The notes under the pieces are model-generated. The model saw only the letters and a program-made list of their open reading frames with translations, was not told the DNA's origin and made no database searches. A DNA stretch of 64,000 nt from Desulfurellales bacterium (lineage in GTDB: Bacteria; Campylobacterota_A; Desulfurellia; Desulfurellales; Hippeaceae): contig JALVUQ010000063.1 in assembly GCA_027035575.1 (NCBI GenBank), positions 40,844 to 104,843 on the forward strand. The letters are read 5' to 3'. Below are positions 44,326 through 52,692 of this stretch, in pieces (positions within the stretch are counted from its first letter, which is position 1; every line of letters begins with the position of its first letter). A program made the translations under genes and the position numbers.

Positions 44326-45349
44326 CCGTTTCAACCTTTCCGTATTTTTTAAGCACCCTACAGTTTTCTACGGCAGCCTCAATTTTGTCGTTTATCTGTT
44401 CTTTGGAAAACTTGAGCGCTTTCAATATGGCATTTTTAATTGCCGTTGCATTACTTCTTCCGTGACTGATTACACAAGTTCCGTTAACCCCAAGCAACGG
44501 CGCCCCCCCGAATTCAGAATAATCCACTCTGTTTTTTAATAAGCTAAAAGCCGGTTTTGCCAACAAAAAACCTATTTTATACCAGAAGCTCTTCTTTATC
44601 TCTTCTTTTAAAAATTCCGCTATGATTTGAGGAACGGACTCGCTTGTCTTTAATACTATGTTGCCGATAAATCCGTCACAAACAACAACATCTGCTTTAC
44701 CTTTGTATATTTCGTCTCCTTCTATGTTTCCGACAAAATTTAATCTGCTTTTTGATAACAAATCGTATGTGCTTACCGTTAATTTGTCGCCTTTGCCGGG
44801 CTCTGCGCCGTTTGAAAGTATGCCTATCTTAGGTGATTCTATTCCAAGCATATACTTAACATAAACACCGCCCATAAGTGCAAATTCAAGCAAATTCGAC
44901 GGTTTGCAGTCCGTATTGGCGCCGGCATCAACAAGCAAAACATTTCCGCCAAGCGAAGGCAAAAGTGTAGCAATAGCCGGTCTTGTGACACCTTTAATGC
45001 GCCCCAATGTGAACATTGAAAAAGCCATTGACGCCCCGGAATTACCTGCTGTAACGAATGCGTCGGCTTTTTTTTCTTTAACAAGCCTGATTCCCACGGA
45101 CATAGATGAGTTCTTCTTTCTCAATGCCAAAGAGGGCTTATCTATCATACCGACCTCTTCGCTGGCATCTTCTATACTCAATCTCTCCTTGTCGTACTCA
45201 AAACCTTCAAGCAGCTTTTTTATCTTGTTTTTGTAACCGGTGAGGACTATGTATAGGTCCTTCACTTCCGACAAGGCTTTAATCGAGCCTTTTATGATTT
45301 CATCCGGTGCATAGTCACCGCCGTAGGCATCAACGGCTACGCAACTCAT
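44315..45349 (-). CDS. plsX: Phosphate acyltransferase PlsX
   Basis: 344-residue enzyme that makes acyl phosphate from acyl-ACP for phospholipid synthesis. VAVDAYGGDYAPDEI at the start, VTAGNSGASMAFSMF, RPAIATLLPS, LVDAGANTDCKP and VVCDGFIGNIVLK are typical. Its ATG shares a base with the rpmF stop, and it is followed by fabH with overlap: the common rpmF-plsX-fabH order. Confidence 0.97.
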   Translation of the reverse strand: MSCVAVDAYGGDYAPDEIIKGSIKALSEVKDLYIVLTGYKNKIKKLLEGFEYDKERLSIEDASEEVGMIDKPSLALRKKNSSMSVGIRLVKEKKADAFVTAGNSGASMAFSMFTLGRIKGVTRPAIATLLPSLGGNVLLVDAGANTDCKPSNLLEFALMGGVYVKYMLGIESPKIGILSNGAEPGKGDKLTVSTYDLLSKSRLNFVGNIEGDEIYKGKADVVVCDGFIGNIVLKTSESVPQIIAEFLKEEIKKSFWYKIGFLLAKPAFSLLKNRVDYSEFGGAPLLGVNGTCVISHGRSNATAIKNAILKALKFSKEQINDKIEAAVENCRVLKKYGKVETDEV

Positions 45350-45528
45350 TACTCTTGCGGTGTTACGACTTCTCTGTCTTTATAATACCCGCAGGAAGGG
45401 CAAACCCTATGAGGCAGTTTGTACTCTCCGCAGTTCGGACACTTGGACAAAGCAACACCTTTGAGTTTCTTGTGGGTTGCCCTTTTTGCAGCCCTTGAGT
45501 GTGAAGATTTTCTTTTTGGTTGAGCCAT
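45349..45528 (-). CDS. rpmF: 50S ribosomal protein L32
   Basis: 59-residue ribosomal protein, too short for many gene callers. It reads MAQPKRKSSHSRAAKRATHK at the start and carries a zinc ribbon with C30-x2-C33 and C43-x2-C46 in SKCPNCGEY and HRVCPSCGYY. It therefore is the zinc-binding (C+) form of L32. AGGAGAG precedes the ATG. Its stop shares one base with the plsX start. Confidence 0.96.
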   Translation of the reverse strand: MAQPKRKSSHSRAAKRATHKKLKGVALSKCPNCGEYKLPHRVCPSCGYYKDREVVTPQE

Positions 45529-45549
45529 TTTTCTCTCCTTGTATTTTAA

Positions 45550-45969
45550 CTATTGTAAAATTTCCAACGCATTAAAAAAATAACCTATTTCAAAATCAGC
45601 CGACTCTTTGGAATCGGAGCCGTGCACTGCGTTTCTTTCAATATCGGTCGCAAAGATAGCCCTTAGGGTTCCTTCTTTTGCATCTTTCGGATTTGTAGCC
45701 CCCATAAGCTCTCTGTAGTCGGCTATGGCATTCTCTTTTTCAAGAACCATAACAACAATAGGACCCTCTGACATAAACGTAGTTAAAGAATCGTAAAACG
45801 GTCTTTCTTTATGAACTATGTAAAACCCTTGAGCCTGTTTTTTGGTCAATTGAATCTTTTTCATAGCAACTATCGAGAAGCCGTTTTTTTCCAACATATC
45901 GATAACCTTGCCGGCATTTTTTGCCGCCACACAATCCGGCTTAATAATGGAAAGCGTTCTTTCTTTCAC
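45550..45969 (-). CDS. ndk: Nucleoside diphosphate kinase
   Basis: 139-residue enzyme that equalises nucleoside triphosphate pools. [10 protein letters not shown] at the start, [14 protein letters not shown], and the phosphohistidine in [10 protein letters not shown] (near residue 117) are diagnostic. The start overlaps the FmdB gene stop by four bases. Normal length. Confidence 0.97.
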   Translation of the reverse strand: MKERTLSIIKPDCVAAKNAGKVIDMLEKNGFSIVAMKKIQLTKKQAQGFYIVHKERPFYDSLTTFMSEGPIVVMVLEKENAIADYRELMGATNPKDAKEGTLRAIFATDIERNAVHGSDSKESADFEIGYFFNALEILQ

Positions 45970-46238
45970 TTTTTGCTGTCCTCCTTGCTTTTATTTGCAT
46001 CTTTTTTCACACTGTTTTGAGCCTGTTTGGTCTCCTTTTTTTGCGTCTGTTTTTCGTTTTTATAATCCGTCACATACCATCCGCTGCCTTTAAGTTCAAA
46101 TGATGCTTCAGAAATAAGCTTGTGTATTCCACCCTCCTTGCCGCAGTTGGGACATACGGTAGGAGGCGGGTCGCTGATTTTCTGCAAGAGCTCAAATTTG
46201 TGGGAGCAAAATCTGCATTCGTACTCATAAATCGGCAC
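45966..46238 (-). CDS. FmdB family zinc ribbon protein
   Basis: 90-residue small protein. [11 protein letters not shown] with C-x2-C at 8-11 and [10 protein letters not shown] with a second C-x2-C form the FmdB zinc ribbon; [15 protein letters not shown] is the conserved following strand. The remaining ~30 residues are a low-complexity Lys/Gln/Ser tail. Function unknown, often near housekeeping genes; here it is coupled to ndk and to the DUF167 gene by overlaps. Confidence 0.88.
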   Translation of the reverse strand: MPIYEYECRFCSHKFELLQKISDPPPTVCPNCGKEGGIHKLISEASFELKGSGWYVTDYKNEKQTQKKETKQAQNSVKKDANKSKEDSKK

Positions 46239-46542
46239 CTTTTACATCTCCTTCAAGAAGCTTTTTCAAGGTATTTTCGTCTATACACTCTATCTCAACT
46301 TTTTTTAGCTTTGATTTGGCACCCTTTAAAAGCTTAACGCAGCTTTTTGCTATTTTAAGATGTTTGGCAAGAAGTTCAACCATAGCCTTATTTGCCTTTC
46401 CCTCTATCGGCTGCTCTTTAACGCTGACAATCAAACATCCGTCTTTAAAGCCCAAAACCGCACTCCGCTTTGCGTTAGGCTTTATTTTCACACTTACAAC
46501 CACAAAACACTCCGCCGCATCAAAGCTTAGAGAAATTAACAT
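46225..46542 (-). CDS. DUF167/UPF0235 (YggU) family protein
   Basis: 105-residue protein with the YggU core: [35 protein letters not shown], then [15 protein letters not shown]. First gene of the fatty acid operon on the minus strand. The 136 bases upstream, to the pyrE stop, show no strong promoter match; TTGTAA-type sequence near 46610 is weak. Biochemical role unknown. Confidence 0.85.
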   Translation of the reverse strand: MLISLSFDAAECFVVVSVKIKPNAKRSAVLGFKDGCLIVSVKEQPIEGKANKAMVELLAKHLKIAKSCVKLLKGAKSKLKKVEIECIDENTLKKLLEGDVKGADL

Positions 46543-46678
46543 ACCTTCGGCTGTCAGTCAACCTTTTTGTATAAACAGCTTCGGTATTTAAGTTATGAAA
46601 CCTACACACAAATAATTACAAAATGATACGCACTAACCCTATCTATCCAAACAAAACGAAAGCCTTAAATAAAGATGA

Positions 46679-47266
46679 TTATTTTTTTATAAATCTGCTG
46701 CCCGGTTTTTCTATCGGGATTCCTTTTTTACACAAAGGACACGTCTTTGGGTCATAATTCACTATATTCAACTTAATTAAAGGAAAGTAGTCCAAACCTT
46801 GAGGGTCAAAATTGCCCCCTCTATCAACAAGCGCACCGATACCCACAATATTGTTTGAATATTGCCTCACAAGCTCAAGTGTTTCGTTAACGCTTTTGCC
46901 CGTTGTCACGACATCTTCGACAACCAATACTCTGTCGTTTTTATCGATGGCAAAACCCCTTCTCAAAGTCAGTTTACCATCAACCCTCTCTGCAAAAATA
47001 CTCCTGATATCGGAACCCAAAGCCCGTGCAACGTCGTATGAAACAAGAACTCCGCCCATTGCAGGAGCTATAACAACATCTATATCGACACCCTTAAAAT
47101 GTTCTGCAATAGAAGAACACAATTCCCAAGCATCATGCGGATACTGCAATACAAGAGCGCTTTGTAAATAGTATTCGCTGTGAAGACCGCTTGATAGCTG
47201 AAAGTGACCCTGTAAATAAGCGTTTCTTTTCTTGTATATCTCCAATGCTTCTTCTTTGGTTAACAT
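46679..47266 (-). CDS. pyrE: Orotate phosphoribosyltransferase PyrE
   Basis: 195-residue enzyme making OMP from orotate and PRPP. VLVVEDVVTTGKSVNE is the PRPP-binding motif, preceded by GKLTLRRGF, and APAMGGVLVSYDVA is typical of PyrE. A C-terminal CPLCKKGIP with two cysteines is seen in the longer PyrE subtype. It overlaps pyrF by seven bases. Confidence 0.95.
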   Translation of the reverse strand: MLTKEEALEIYKKRNAYLQGHFQLSSGLHSEYYLQSALVLQYPHDAWELCSSIAEHFKGVDIDVVIAPAMGGVLVSYDVARALGSDIRSIFAERVDGKLTLRRGFAIDKNDRVLVVEDVVTTGKSVNETLELVRQYSNNIVGIGALVDRGGNFDPQGLDYFPLIKLNIVNYDPKTCPLCKKGIPIEKPGSRFIKK

Positions 47267-47976
47267 ACTCCCTCCATATTTTTCAATATATTTTCAAATG
47301 AACTCAAAGGGTTGTCACTTGCATAAATCGGTCTGCCGACAACTATATAATCAGAACCCGATTTAAGAGCCTCACAAGGAGTCATAACCCTTTTCTGGTC
47401 ATCTTTGTTCGAAGACGGCAGTCTTATTCCGGGTGTCACTATGCTAAAATAGTCATCAAAAATTTTCTTTAAAACGGGTGTTTCCTGTGGCGATGCCACA
47501 AGTCCGTCTATACCGGCTTTTTTGGCATTGTAAGCTAAATTTGTCACTACGTCTTCGACATTTCTATCCAAAAACATATCCCTTTTCAATGTCTGCTTGT
47601 TGAAACTCGTCAAAACGGTAACGGCAAGAATCTTTGCTCCTTTTTTGGAATACTTATCCTCAAAAGCCTTTACGCCGTCTTTTGCAGCCGACATCATATC
47701 AATTCCGCCGATAGAGTGGACGGTAAGCATATCCGCACCGATTTCGCAGGCGCTAAACACAGCCTCTTTAACGGTATTCGGTATGTCGTGGTATTTTAAA
47801 TCGAGAAAAATCTTTTTATTCCTCTCTTTCAGCACCTTTACAACCCTGTCGGAATATGCCGTGAAGTTTACAACACCCAATTTGAACCATACGGCTTTAT
47901 CATCAAGCTCATCAATAAGTTTTACAATATTGTCCAATCCTCTCATATCAAGAGCAACTATAATTTTATTTCTCAT
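47260..47976 (-). CDS. pyrF: Orotidine 5'-phosphate decarboxylase PyrF
   Basis: 238-residue barrel enzyme converting OMP to UMP. The catalytic D-x-K-x-x-D is in FLDLKYHDIPNTV (near 60), with IVALDMRG at the start, TVHSIGG, VTPGIRLP and YIVVGRPIY at the phosphate site. Start overlaps the nusB end by 11 bases. Confidence 0.97.
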   Translation of the reverse strand: MRNKIIVALDMRGLDNIVKLIDELDDKAVWFKLGVVNFTAYSDRVVKVLKERNKKIFLDLKYHDIPNTVKEAVFSACEIGADMLTVHSIGGIDMMSAAKDGVKAFEDKYSKKGAKILAVTVLTSFNKQTLKRDMFLDRNVEDVVTNLAYNAKKAGIDGLVASPQETPVLKKIFDDYFSIVTPGIRLPSSNKDDQKRVMTPCEALKSGSDYIVVGRPIYASDNPLSSFENILKNMEGVC

Positions 47977-48367
47977 ATTCGCTTTTCCTCACTTTATCCA
48001 ATACGGCATTGATAAACCCTTTCGAGGTTTCGTTAGAAAACTCTTTGGCAATCTCCACATACTCATTTATAATAACCGGAGGGGGTGTATCTTTCATATG
48101 CAGCATTTCAAATATGCCAACCCGCAAAATGCACTTATCCACAAGCAGAATCATATCGTATCCCTGTTGGGCGTATTTTGCTATCAACCTGTCTATTGAC
48201 TCCTTGTTTTCCAAAACGCCCTTTATTAAACTTTCTGCAAATTCCCTGTCTTTATCGGTCTTTGGAGAATTTATATAATCCATAAATTCATCAGGCGTAT
48301 CTTGAGTGTTGAATTCTTTGGAGTATATATATTTGACAGCCGCCAAACGAGCTTTTCTTCTCGACAT
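47966..48367 (-). CDS. nusB: Transcription antitermination factor NusB
   Basis: 133-residue all-helical RNA-binding protein acting with NusE/S10 on boxA. SRRKARLAAVKYIYSKEF at the start and the FEMLHMKDTPPPVIINEYVEIAK followed by KGFINAVLDKV are diagnostic (each cited in pieces under 25 residues of family sequence). It lies two bases after ribH, the common ribH-nusB pairing. Confidence 0.95.
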   Translation of the reverse strand: MSRRKARLAAVKYIYSKEFNTQDTPDEFMDYINSPKTDKDREFAESLIKGVLENKESIDRLIAKYAQQGYDMILLVDKCILRVGIFEMLHMKDTPPPVIINEYVEIAKEFSNETSKGFINAVLDKVRKSEYEK

Positions 48368-48369
48368 AC

Positions 48370-48828
48370 CTACAGATTCTTATATACATTGACGGTCTCA
48401 ATTAAAGAGACCATCGCATCGAAACCTTTATTGCCCATTTTGGTGCCGGCTCTTTCTATTGCCTGCTCAATCGTATCGGTTGTCAACACGCCGAAAGATA
48501 CAGGCGTTTTACCCTTCAAAGATAATTGAGCTATGCCCTTTGCCGTTTCATTCGCAATAAAATCGAAATGCGGAGTGGAACCGCGTATTACAGCGCCGAG
48601 ACAAAGTATTCCGTCAAAGTCTTTATCAACCACCTTTGACAAAACCATAGGAATTTCAAAAGCCCCCGGAACCTTTATAATTGTTACATCATCCTCGTCT
48701 CCGCCGTTTCTTTTAAAAGCATCCAAAGCACCGCCAACAAGTTTATCGGTAATAAAACTGTTAAACCTGCTGACAATAATCGCAACCCTTAAGCCTTTGG
48801 CATCTATTTTTCCTTCAACGATATTCAT
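48370..48828 (-). CDS. ribH: 6,7-dimethyl-8-ribityllumazine synthase RibH
   Basis: 152-residue enzyme forming lumazine from the pyrimidine and butanone phosphate precursors. [34 protein letters not shown] and [16 protein letters not shown] are the standard blocks; His in STPHFD is the catalytic base. It normally assembles as pentamers or 60-mers. Confidence 0.97.
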   Translation of the reverse strand: MNIVEGKIDAKGLRVAIIVSRFNSFITDKLVGGALDAFKRNGGDEDDVTIIKVPGAFEIPMVLSKVVDKDFDGILCLGAVIRGSTPHFDFIANETAKGIAQLSLKGKTPVSFGVLTTDTIEQAIERAGTKMGNKGFDAMVSLIETVNVYKNL

Positions 48829-48838
48829 ACCACCCCTC

Positions 48839-50044
48839 TCAAACCTTGGTTAAAATGTGTCCCATTTTTACTTTCTTTGTCTCAAGATAACATTTGTTTA
48901 CATCGTTAGGGTCAACCTCTATGGCAACCCTGTCAACAACCTCAAGACCATACCCTTCAAGACCGACAATCTTTTTTGGGTTGTTTGTCATAAGTTTCAT
49001 CTTTTTCACGCCCAAATCAACAAGTATTTGAGCTCCTATACCGTAATTTCTCAAATCGGGCTTAAAACCCAATTTTATGTTAGCCTCAACCGTATCGTAT
49101 CCTTTATCCTGCAAATCATAAGCCTTTATCTTATTTGTCAATCCTATGCCTCTGCCCTCCTGCTGCATATACAAAACAATGCCTTTACCCTCTTTTTCAA
49201 CCATCTCCATAGCCGTATGCAGCTGGTCTCCGCAGTCGCATCTTAGAGAACCGAGAATATCTCCCGTCAAACAAGAAGAGTGAACCCTGACCAACACCGG
49301 CTCGTCTTTTGTTATTTTTCCTTTAACAAGCGCAACGTGTTCAAAGTCGTCAACCATATTTTTATACACAACAATCTTAAAATGACCGTACTTTGTAGGC
49401 AAATCGGCTTCGGCAGTTTTTTCAATCAACCTTTCGTGCTGCATTCTGTATTCTATTATGCTCGCAATAGTAACAATTTTTAGTTTGAACTTCTCGGCTA
49501 TTTTTTCAAGCTGAGGTCTCCTTGCCATTGTTCCGTCTTCATTCAGAATTTCGCAGATAACACCAGCCGGAATTAAACCCGCCAGCTTAGCCAAGTCAAC
49601 ACTGCCCTCCGTATGCCCTGCCCTAACGAGCACACCGCCTTTTTTTGCAATCAAAGGAAAAATATGCCCGGGTTTTACCAAATCTGAAGGCTTTGCATCC
49701 GGTTTAATGGCAGTTTGAATCGTAGTTGCCCTGTCGTATGCCGATATTCCCGTAGTGACACCATATTTCGGATGAGCATCTACCGATACGGTGAAAGCGG
49801 TTTTAAATTTATCGTTCTCATCAACACTCATAAGATGCAAATCCAGTTTTTTAATGAGAGATTCATCCATAGGCAGGCAGATCAGCCCTCTTCCGTGTTT
49901 TGCCATAAAGTTGATGGCATCCGGCGTTACAAACTGAGCCGCCATTACAAAATCGCCCTCGTTTTCCCTATCCTCATCATCAACCATTATGACCATTTTG
50001 CCAGATTTAATCTCTTCTATCGCCTCTTCCACGCTTGCAAACAT
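48839..50044 (-). CDS. ribBA: Bifunctional DHBP synthase/GTP cyclohydrolase II RibBA
   Basis: 401-residue fusion. The N-terminal domain (about 1-200) is DHBP synthase: [18 protein letters not shown] in pieces, [10 protein letters not shown] and [11 protein letters not shown]. The C-terminal domain (about 205-395) is GTP cyclohydrolase II: zinc cysteines in [19 protein letters not shown], then [13 protein letters not shown]. Start set at ATG 50044, eight bases after AGAGG; a GTG three codons upstream overlaps that site. It supplies both branches of riboflavin precursor synthesis. Confidence 0.96.
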   Translation of the reverse strand: MFASVEEAIEEIKSGKMVIMVDDEDRENEGDFVMAAQFVTPDAINFMAKHGRGLICLPMDESLIKKLDLHLMSVDENDKFKTAFTVSVDAHPKYGVTTGISAYDRATTIQTAIKPDAKPSDLVKPGHIFPLIAKKGGVLVRAGHTEGSVDLAKLAGLIPAGVICEILNEDGTMARRPQLEKIAEKFKLKIVTIASIIEYRMQHERLIEKTAEADLPTKYGHFKIVVYKNMVDDFEHVALVKGKITKDEPVLVRVHSSCLTGDILGSLRCDCGDQLHTAMEMVEKEGKGIVLYMQQEGRGIGLTNKIKAYDLQDKGYDTVEANIKLGFKPDLRNYGIGAQILVDLGVKKMKLMTNNPKKIVGLEGYGLEVVDRVAIEVDPNDVNKCYLETKKVKMGHILTKV

Positions 50045-50068
50045 CAATTTCACCTCTAATTGTAGTAT

Positions 50069-50701
50069 TTAAATAAAGCCGTTTTCCTTCAAAAAATTCT
50101 CATCTATCGACGAGCCGAGCTTCAACATTTTTTCAACGTACTTTCCAAGCACATCAACCTCTATATTAACATAATTTCCAACCTTTTTATATCTTAAATT
50201 GGTATTTTCAAAAGTGTGAGGAATAATTGCCAATTCAAGATACGTGTTGTCAATCTCGTTTATGGTCAAACTTATCCCGTCGATACACACAGAGCCTTTT
50301 TTTATGCAGTATCTATAAACATAATCATCTATCGAAACACCTAAAATATAGAAATCTCCCCTTTTTTGAATTTTTGAGATAATGCACTTTGAGTCGATAT
50401 GACCTAAAACAATGTGACCGGAGAGTCTGTCCGATACCTTCAAAGCCCTTTCAAGATTAACAAAATCCTTTATTTTCAAATCGCCCAAGTTGCTTTTTGA
50501 AAGCGTTTCAAACGATACGTCGGCAGCAAACGAATCGTTATTTATCTCAACAGCCGTTAAACACACGCCGTTTACGGCAACACTGTCTCCCAACTTCAAA
50601 TCATCGAGTATTTTTTTGCACTTTACATATAACTTTAAACCGCTTGGCATTCTTTGAATCAATTCTATGGAACCGATTTCTTCGACAATACCGCTGAACA
50701 C
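50069..50701 (-). CDS. ribE: Riboflavin synthase alpha chain RibE
   Basis: 210-residue enzyme that converts two lumazines to riboflavin. Two lumazine-binding repeats are visible: MFSGIVEEIGSIE with SVAVNGVCLTA in the first, and LSGHIVLGHIDSK with GSVCIDGISLTINE in the second. Directly follows ribD with no gap. Confidence 0.96.
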   Translation of the reverse strand: MFSGIVEEIGSIELIQRMPSGLKLYVKCKKILDDLKLGDSVAVNGVCLTAVEINNDSFAADVSFETLSKSNLGDLKIKDFVNLERALKVSDRLSGHIVLGHIDSKCIISKIQKRGDFYILGVSIDDYVYRYCIKKGSVCIDGISLTINEIDNTYLELAIIPHTFENTNLRYKKVGNYVNIEVDVLGKYVEKMLKLGSSIDENFLKENGFI

Positions 50702-51793
50702 TTAGAAGTAGCCCTCCACGAGAATATCCTCGCCCACCATCTTACAATCCACATTTCTTAACCTGCTTACATCGGACAAATTAACCGGTGCATCACTTCC
50801 AACGACATTAAAAGCACCGTATGAACCTGAAATTTTCGGCGCATAAAACAGGTAGGCTTTGTTGTAAAGGTTATGCTTGATAAAATAGCCGTGTGTCCTG
50901 CTTCCGCCTTCTATAACACAGGAACACACATCCTTTTCAAGTAAATTTCTGCACAGACTTTCAGGCTCAAACTCACCGTTTTTTACATCGCACTCGATTA
51001 AATTTATGTTCATCGCCTTCAAAACCCTTTTTTTGGCTCCGTCTGAAAACTCAGAGGTAACGATATATACATTGCTTAAATATTTGCCGAATATAGACGA
51101 AGAAATCGGTATTCTCAAATTCATATCAAATACAATTCTCTTGGGCTGTTTGTAGTTTCCCACCCTGCAAGTCAAAAGCGGGTCATCCATAATAATCGTG
51201 TTAATACCGACGCCGACCGCATCGTATATTCCCCTCAATCGATGCGAGAATTTCAAGGCTTTTTCTGAGGTTATCCACTTTGAGACACCGCCTTTAACAG
51301 CAATGGAGCCGTTTAAAAGCATCGCTGCCTTCATTACAAAAAACGGCTTTCTGTTTGCAATATTTTCTATAAAAATTTCATTTAATTTTCTTGCTTCATC
51401 CTCTAAAACACCTGTTTTAACCTCTATGCCTTTTGATTTCAGATAGGCTGCCCCCCCTGCTGCCTCTTTGTTTAAATCGAGCATACCTATAACAACTCGT
51501 CTTATGCCGCTTCTTTCTATAGCCAAAGAACAAGGAGGTGTCCTTCCGAAGTGGTTGCAGGGTTCAAGATTGACATACATAGTGGCGCCTTTTAAATCTT
51601 CCTTGTTTGCAACAGAATTCATAGCCTCTATTTCTGCGTGCGGCATTGAAGCCCTTTTATGGTAGCCTTCCCCTATCACAACACCGTTTTTCACAATAAC
51701 GGCACCTACAAGAGGATTGGGGCAGGTTCTTCCTACGGCTCTTTTGGCTAAAGATATTGCTCTTTTCATAAATATTTCGTCAACATCTTTCAT
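50702..51793 (-). CDS. ribD: Bifunctional pyrimidine deaminase/reductase RibD
   Basis: 363-residue fusion for steps two and three of riboflavin synthesis. The deaminase domain (about 1-145) has the zinc site HAEIEAM and PCNHFGRTPPC; the reductase domain (about 150-363) has KAAMLLNGSIA, ITSEKALKFSHRLRG and CVIEGGSRTHGYF. No Shine-Dalgarno precedes the ATG; the predicted transcript starts almost at the ATG, so translation is probably leaderless. First gene of the rib-nusB-pyr operon. No FMN riboswitch is seen upstream. Confidence 0.96.
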   Translation of the reverse strand: MKDVDEIFMKRAISLAKRAVGRTCPNPLVGAVIVKNGVVIGEGYHKRASMPHAEIEAMNSVANKEDLKGATMYVNLEPCNHFGRTPPCSLAIERSGIRRVVIGMLDLNKEAAGGAAYLKSKGIEVKTGVLEDEARKLNEIFIENIANRKPFFVMKAAMLLNGSIAVKGGVSKWITSEKALKFSHRLRGIYDAVGVGINTIIMDDPLLTCRVGNYKQPKRIVFDMNLRIPISSSIFGKYLSNVYIVTSEFSDGAKKRVLKAMNINLIECDVKNGEFEPESLCRNLLEKDVCSCVIEGGSRTHGYFIKHNLYNKAYLFYAPKISGSYGAFNVVGSDAPVNLSDVSRLRNVDCKMVGEDILVEGYF

Positions 51794-51801
51794 ATCAACT
51801 A

Positions 51802-51838
51802 TAAATACAAAAGCATAAACTTTTTGTCAAAAAGTTTA
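51802..51838 (-). promoter_or_regulatory. ribD promoter with palindrome over the -35 box
   Basis: TTGACA (51830-51825), 17-base spacer and TATTTA (51807-51802), ending nine bases before the ribD ATG. The -35 sits at the centre of a perfect 23-base palindrome (51816-51838), arms TAAACTTTTT and AAAAAGTTTA around three bases. Confidence 0.65.
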
Positions 51839-51852
51839 TTAAAAAACTTGCT

Positions 51853-51880
51853 TTGGCAATTATAAACTATAAACTTATAG
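51853..51880 (+). promoter_or_regulatory. Candidate promoter of the enoyl-CoA hydratase gene
   Basis: TTGGCA, 16-base spacer, TTATAG, divergent from the ribD promoter. Several other TATAAA-like boxes are nearby, so the exact element is uncertain. Confidence 0.4.
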
Positions 51881-51914
51881 GGTGTAAACAAATACGATTT
51901 GGGAGGTGTTTAAG

Positions 51915-52691
51915 ATGGAGTATAGTAGCATAAAGGTTAAAAAGGAGAACTATATCGGAACATTGACACTAAATAATCCTGATAATTTAAACGTTTTCAC
52001 AACGCCGTTGGCAAGAGAGTTGAATGCGGCTTTAAAGGAGTTCGACGAAGACGATGAAGTGAGGGTTGTGGTGATAAATGCTGCCGGCAAAGGCTTTTCG
52101 GCGGGCATTGATGTAAACGAGTTGAAGGATAAAACATTTGAGGAGTACTATAACACAACAACATTGATGGAACAGATGAACTTGACCATAACCCAAATGA
52201 AAAAACCGGTTATAGCCTCTGTGCACGGTTTTGCCGTAGCAAACGGAATAGGATTAACGGCACTGTGCGATTTGGCGATAGTCGAAGAGGGAACAAAACT
52301 CGGAGCAACGGCAATAAATGTGGGTTTATCCTGCATAGGACCATCAATTGCAATATCCAAAAGCCTCGGAAGGAAAAAGACGCTTGAGCTTTTGTTAACA
52401 GGAGAAATAATAACAGCCCAAGAAGCGGAAAGAATAGGGCTTGTCAACAAAGTGGTACCCAAAGGCAAATTGGAAGAAGAAACAATGAAATTGGCAAAAG
52501 AGTTGGCTTCAAAAAGCCCGCTTGCTATGCAAATTACAAAGAGGGCGTTCTATAAAGCCGCAGACGTTGACATCTCAAAAGCCATAGAAATAGCGAATTA
52601 TGCGTTTTCGGAAATCTGTATGCTTGAGGATGCCAAAGAGGGCATAAATGCATTCTTGGAAAAAAGAGAGCCGGTTTGGAAACTAAAATAG
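51915..52691 (+). CDS. Enoyl-CoA hydratase/isomerase family protein
   Basis: 258-residue crotonase-fold protein. Oxyanion hole segments are GKGFSAGIDVNELKD and VHGFAVANGIGL, followed by LCDLAIVEEGTKLGATAINVG in two pieces. The usual catalytic glutamates are not both in the standard places (INVGLSCIGPSI), so the reaction may be isomerisation or hydrolysis rather than hydration. ATG at 51915 is eight bases after GGGAGG. It is a single-gene unit convergent with the histidine kinase gene. The CoA substrate is unknown. Confidence 0.85.
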   Translation: MEYSSIKVKKENYIGTLTLNNPDNLNVFTTPLARELNAALKEFDEDDEVRVVVINAAGKGFSAGIDVNELKDKTFEEYYNTTTLMEQMNLTITQMKKPVIASVHGFAVANGIGLTALCDLAIVEEGTKLGATAINVGLSCIGPSIAISKSLGRKKTLELLLTGEIITAQEAERIGLVNKVVPKGKLEEETMKLAKELASKSPLAMQITKRAFYKAADVDISKAIEIANYAFSEICMLEDAKEGINAFLEKREPVWKLK

Positions 52692-52692
52692 C

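Noticed and set aside
47597..48199. 200-codon frame antisense to pyrF and nusB
   Set aside because: Both minus-strand genes are clear; the frame is a by-product of their codon use.
51794..51914. FMN riboswitch before ribD
   Set aside because: None of the conserved boxes is seen, and the region before the predicted promoter is too short for one on the ribD transcript.
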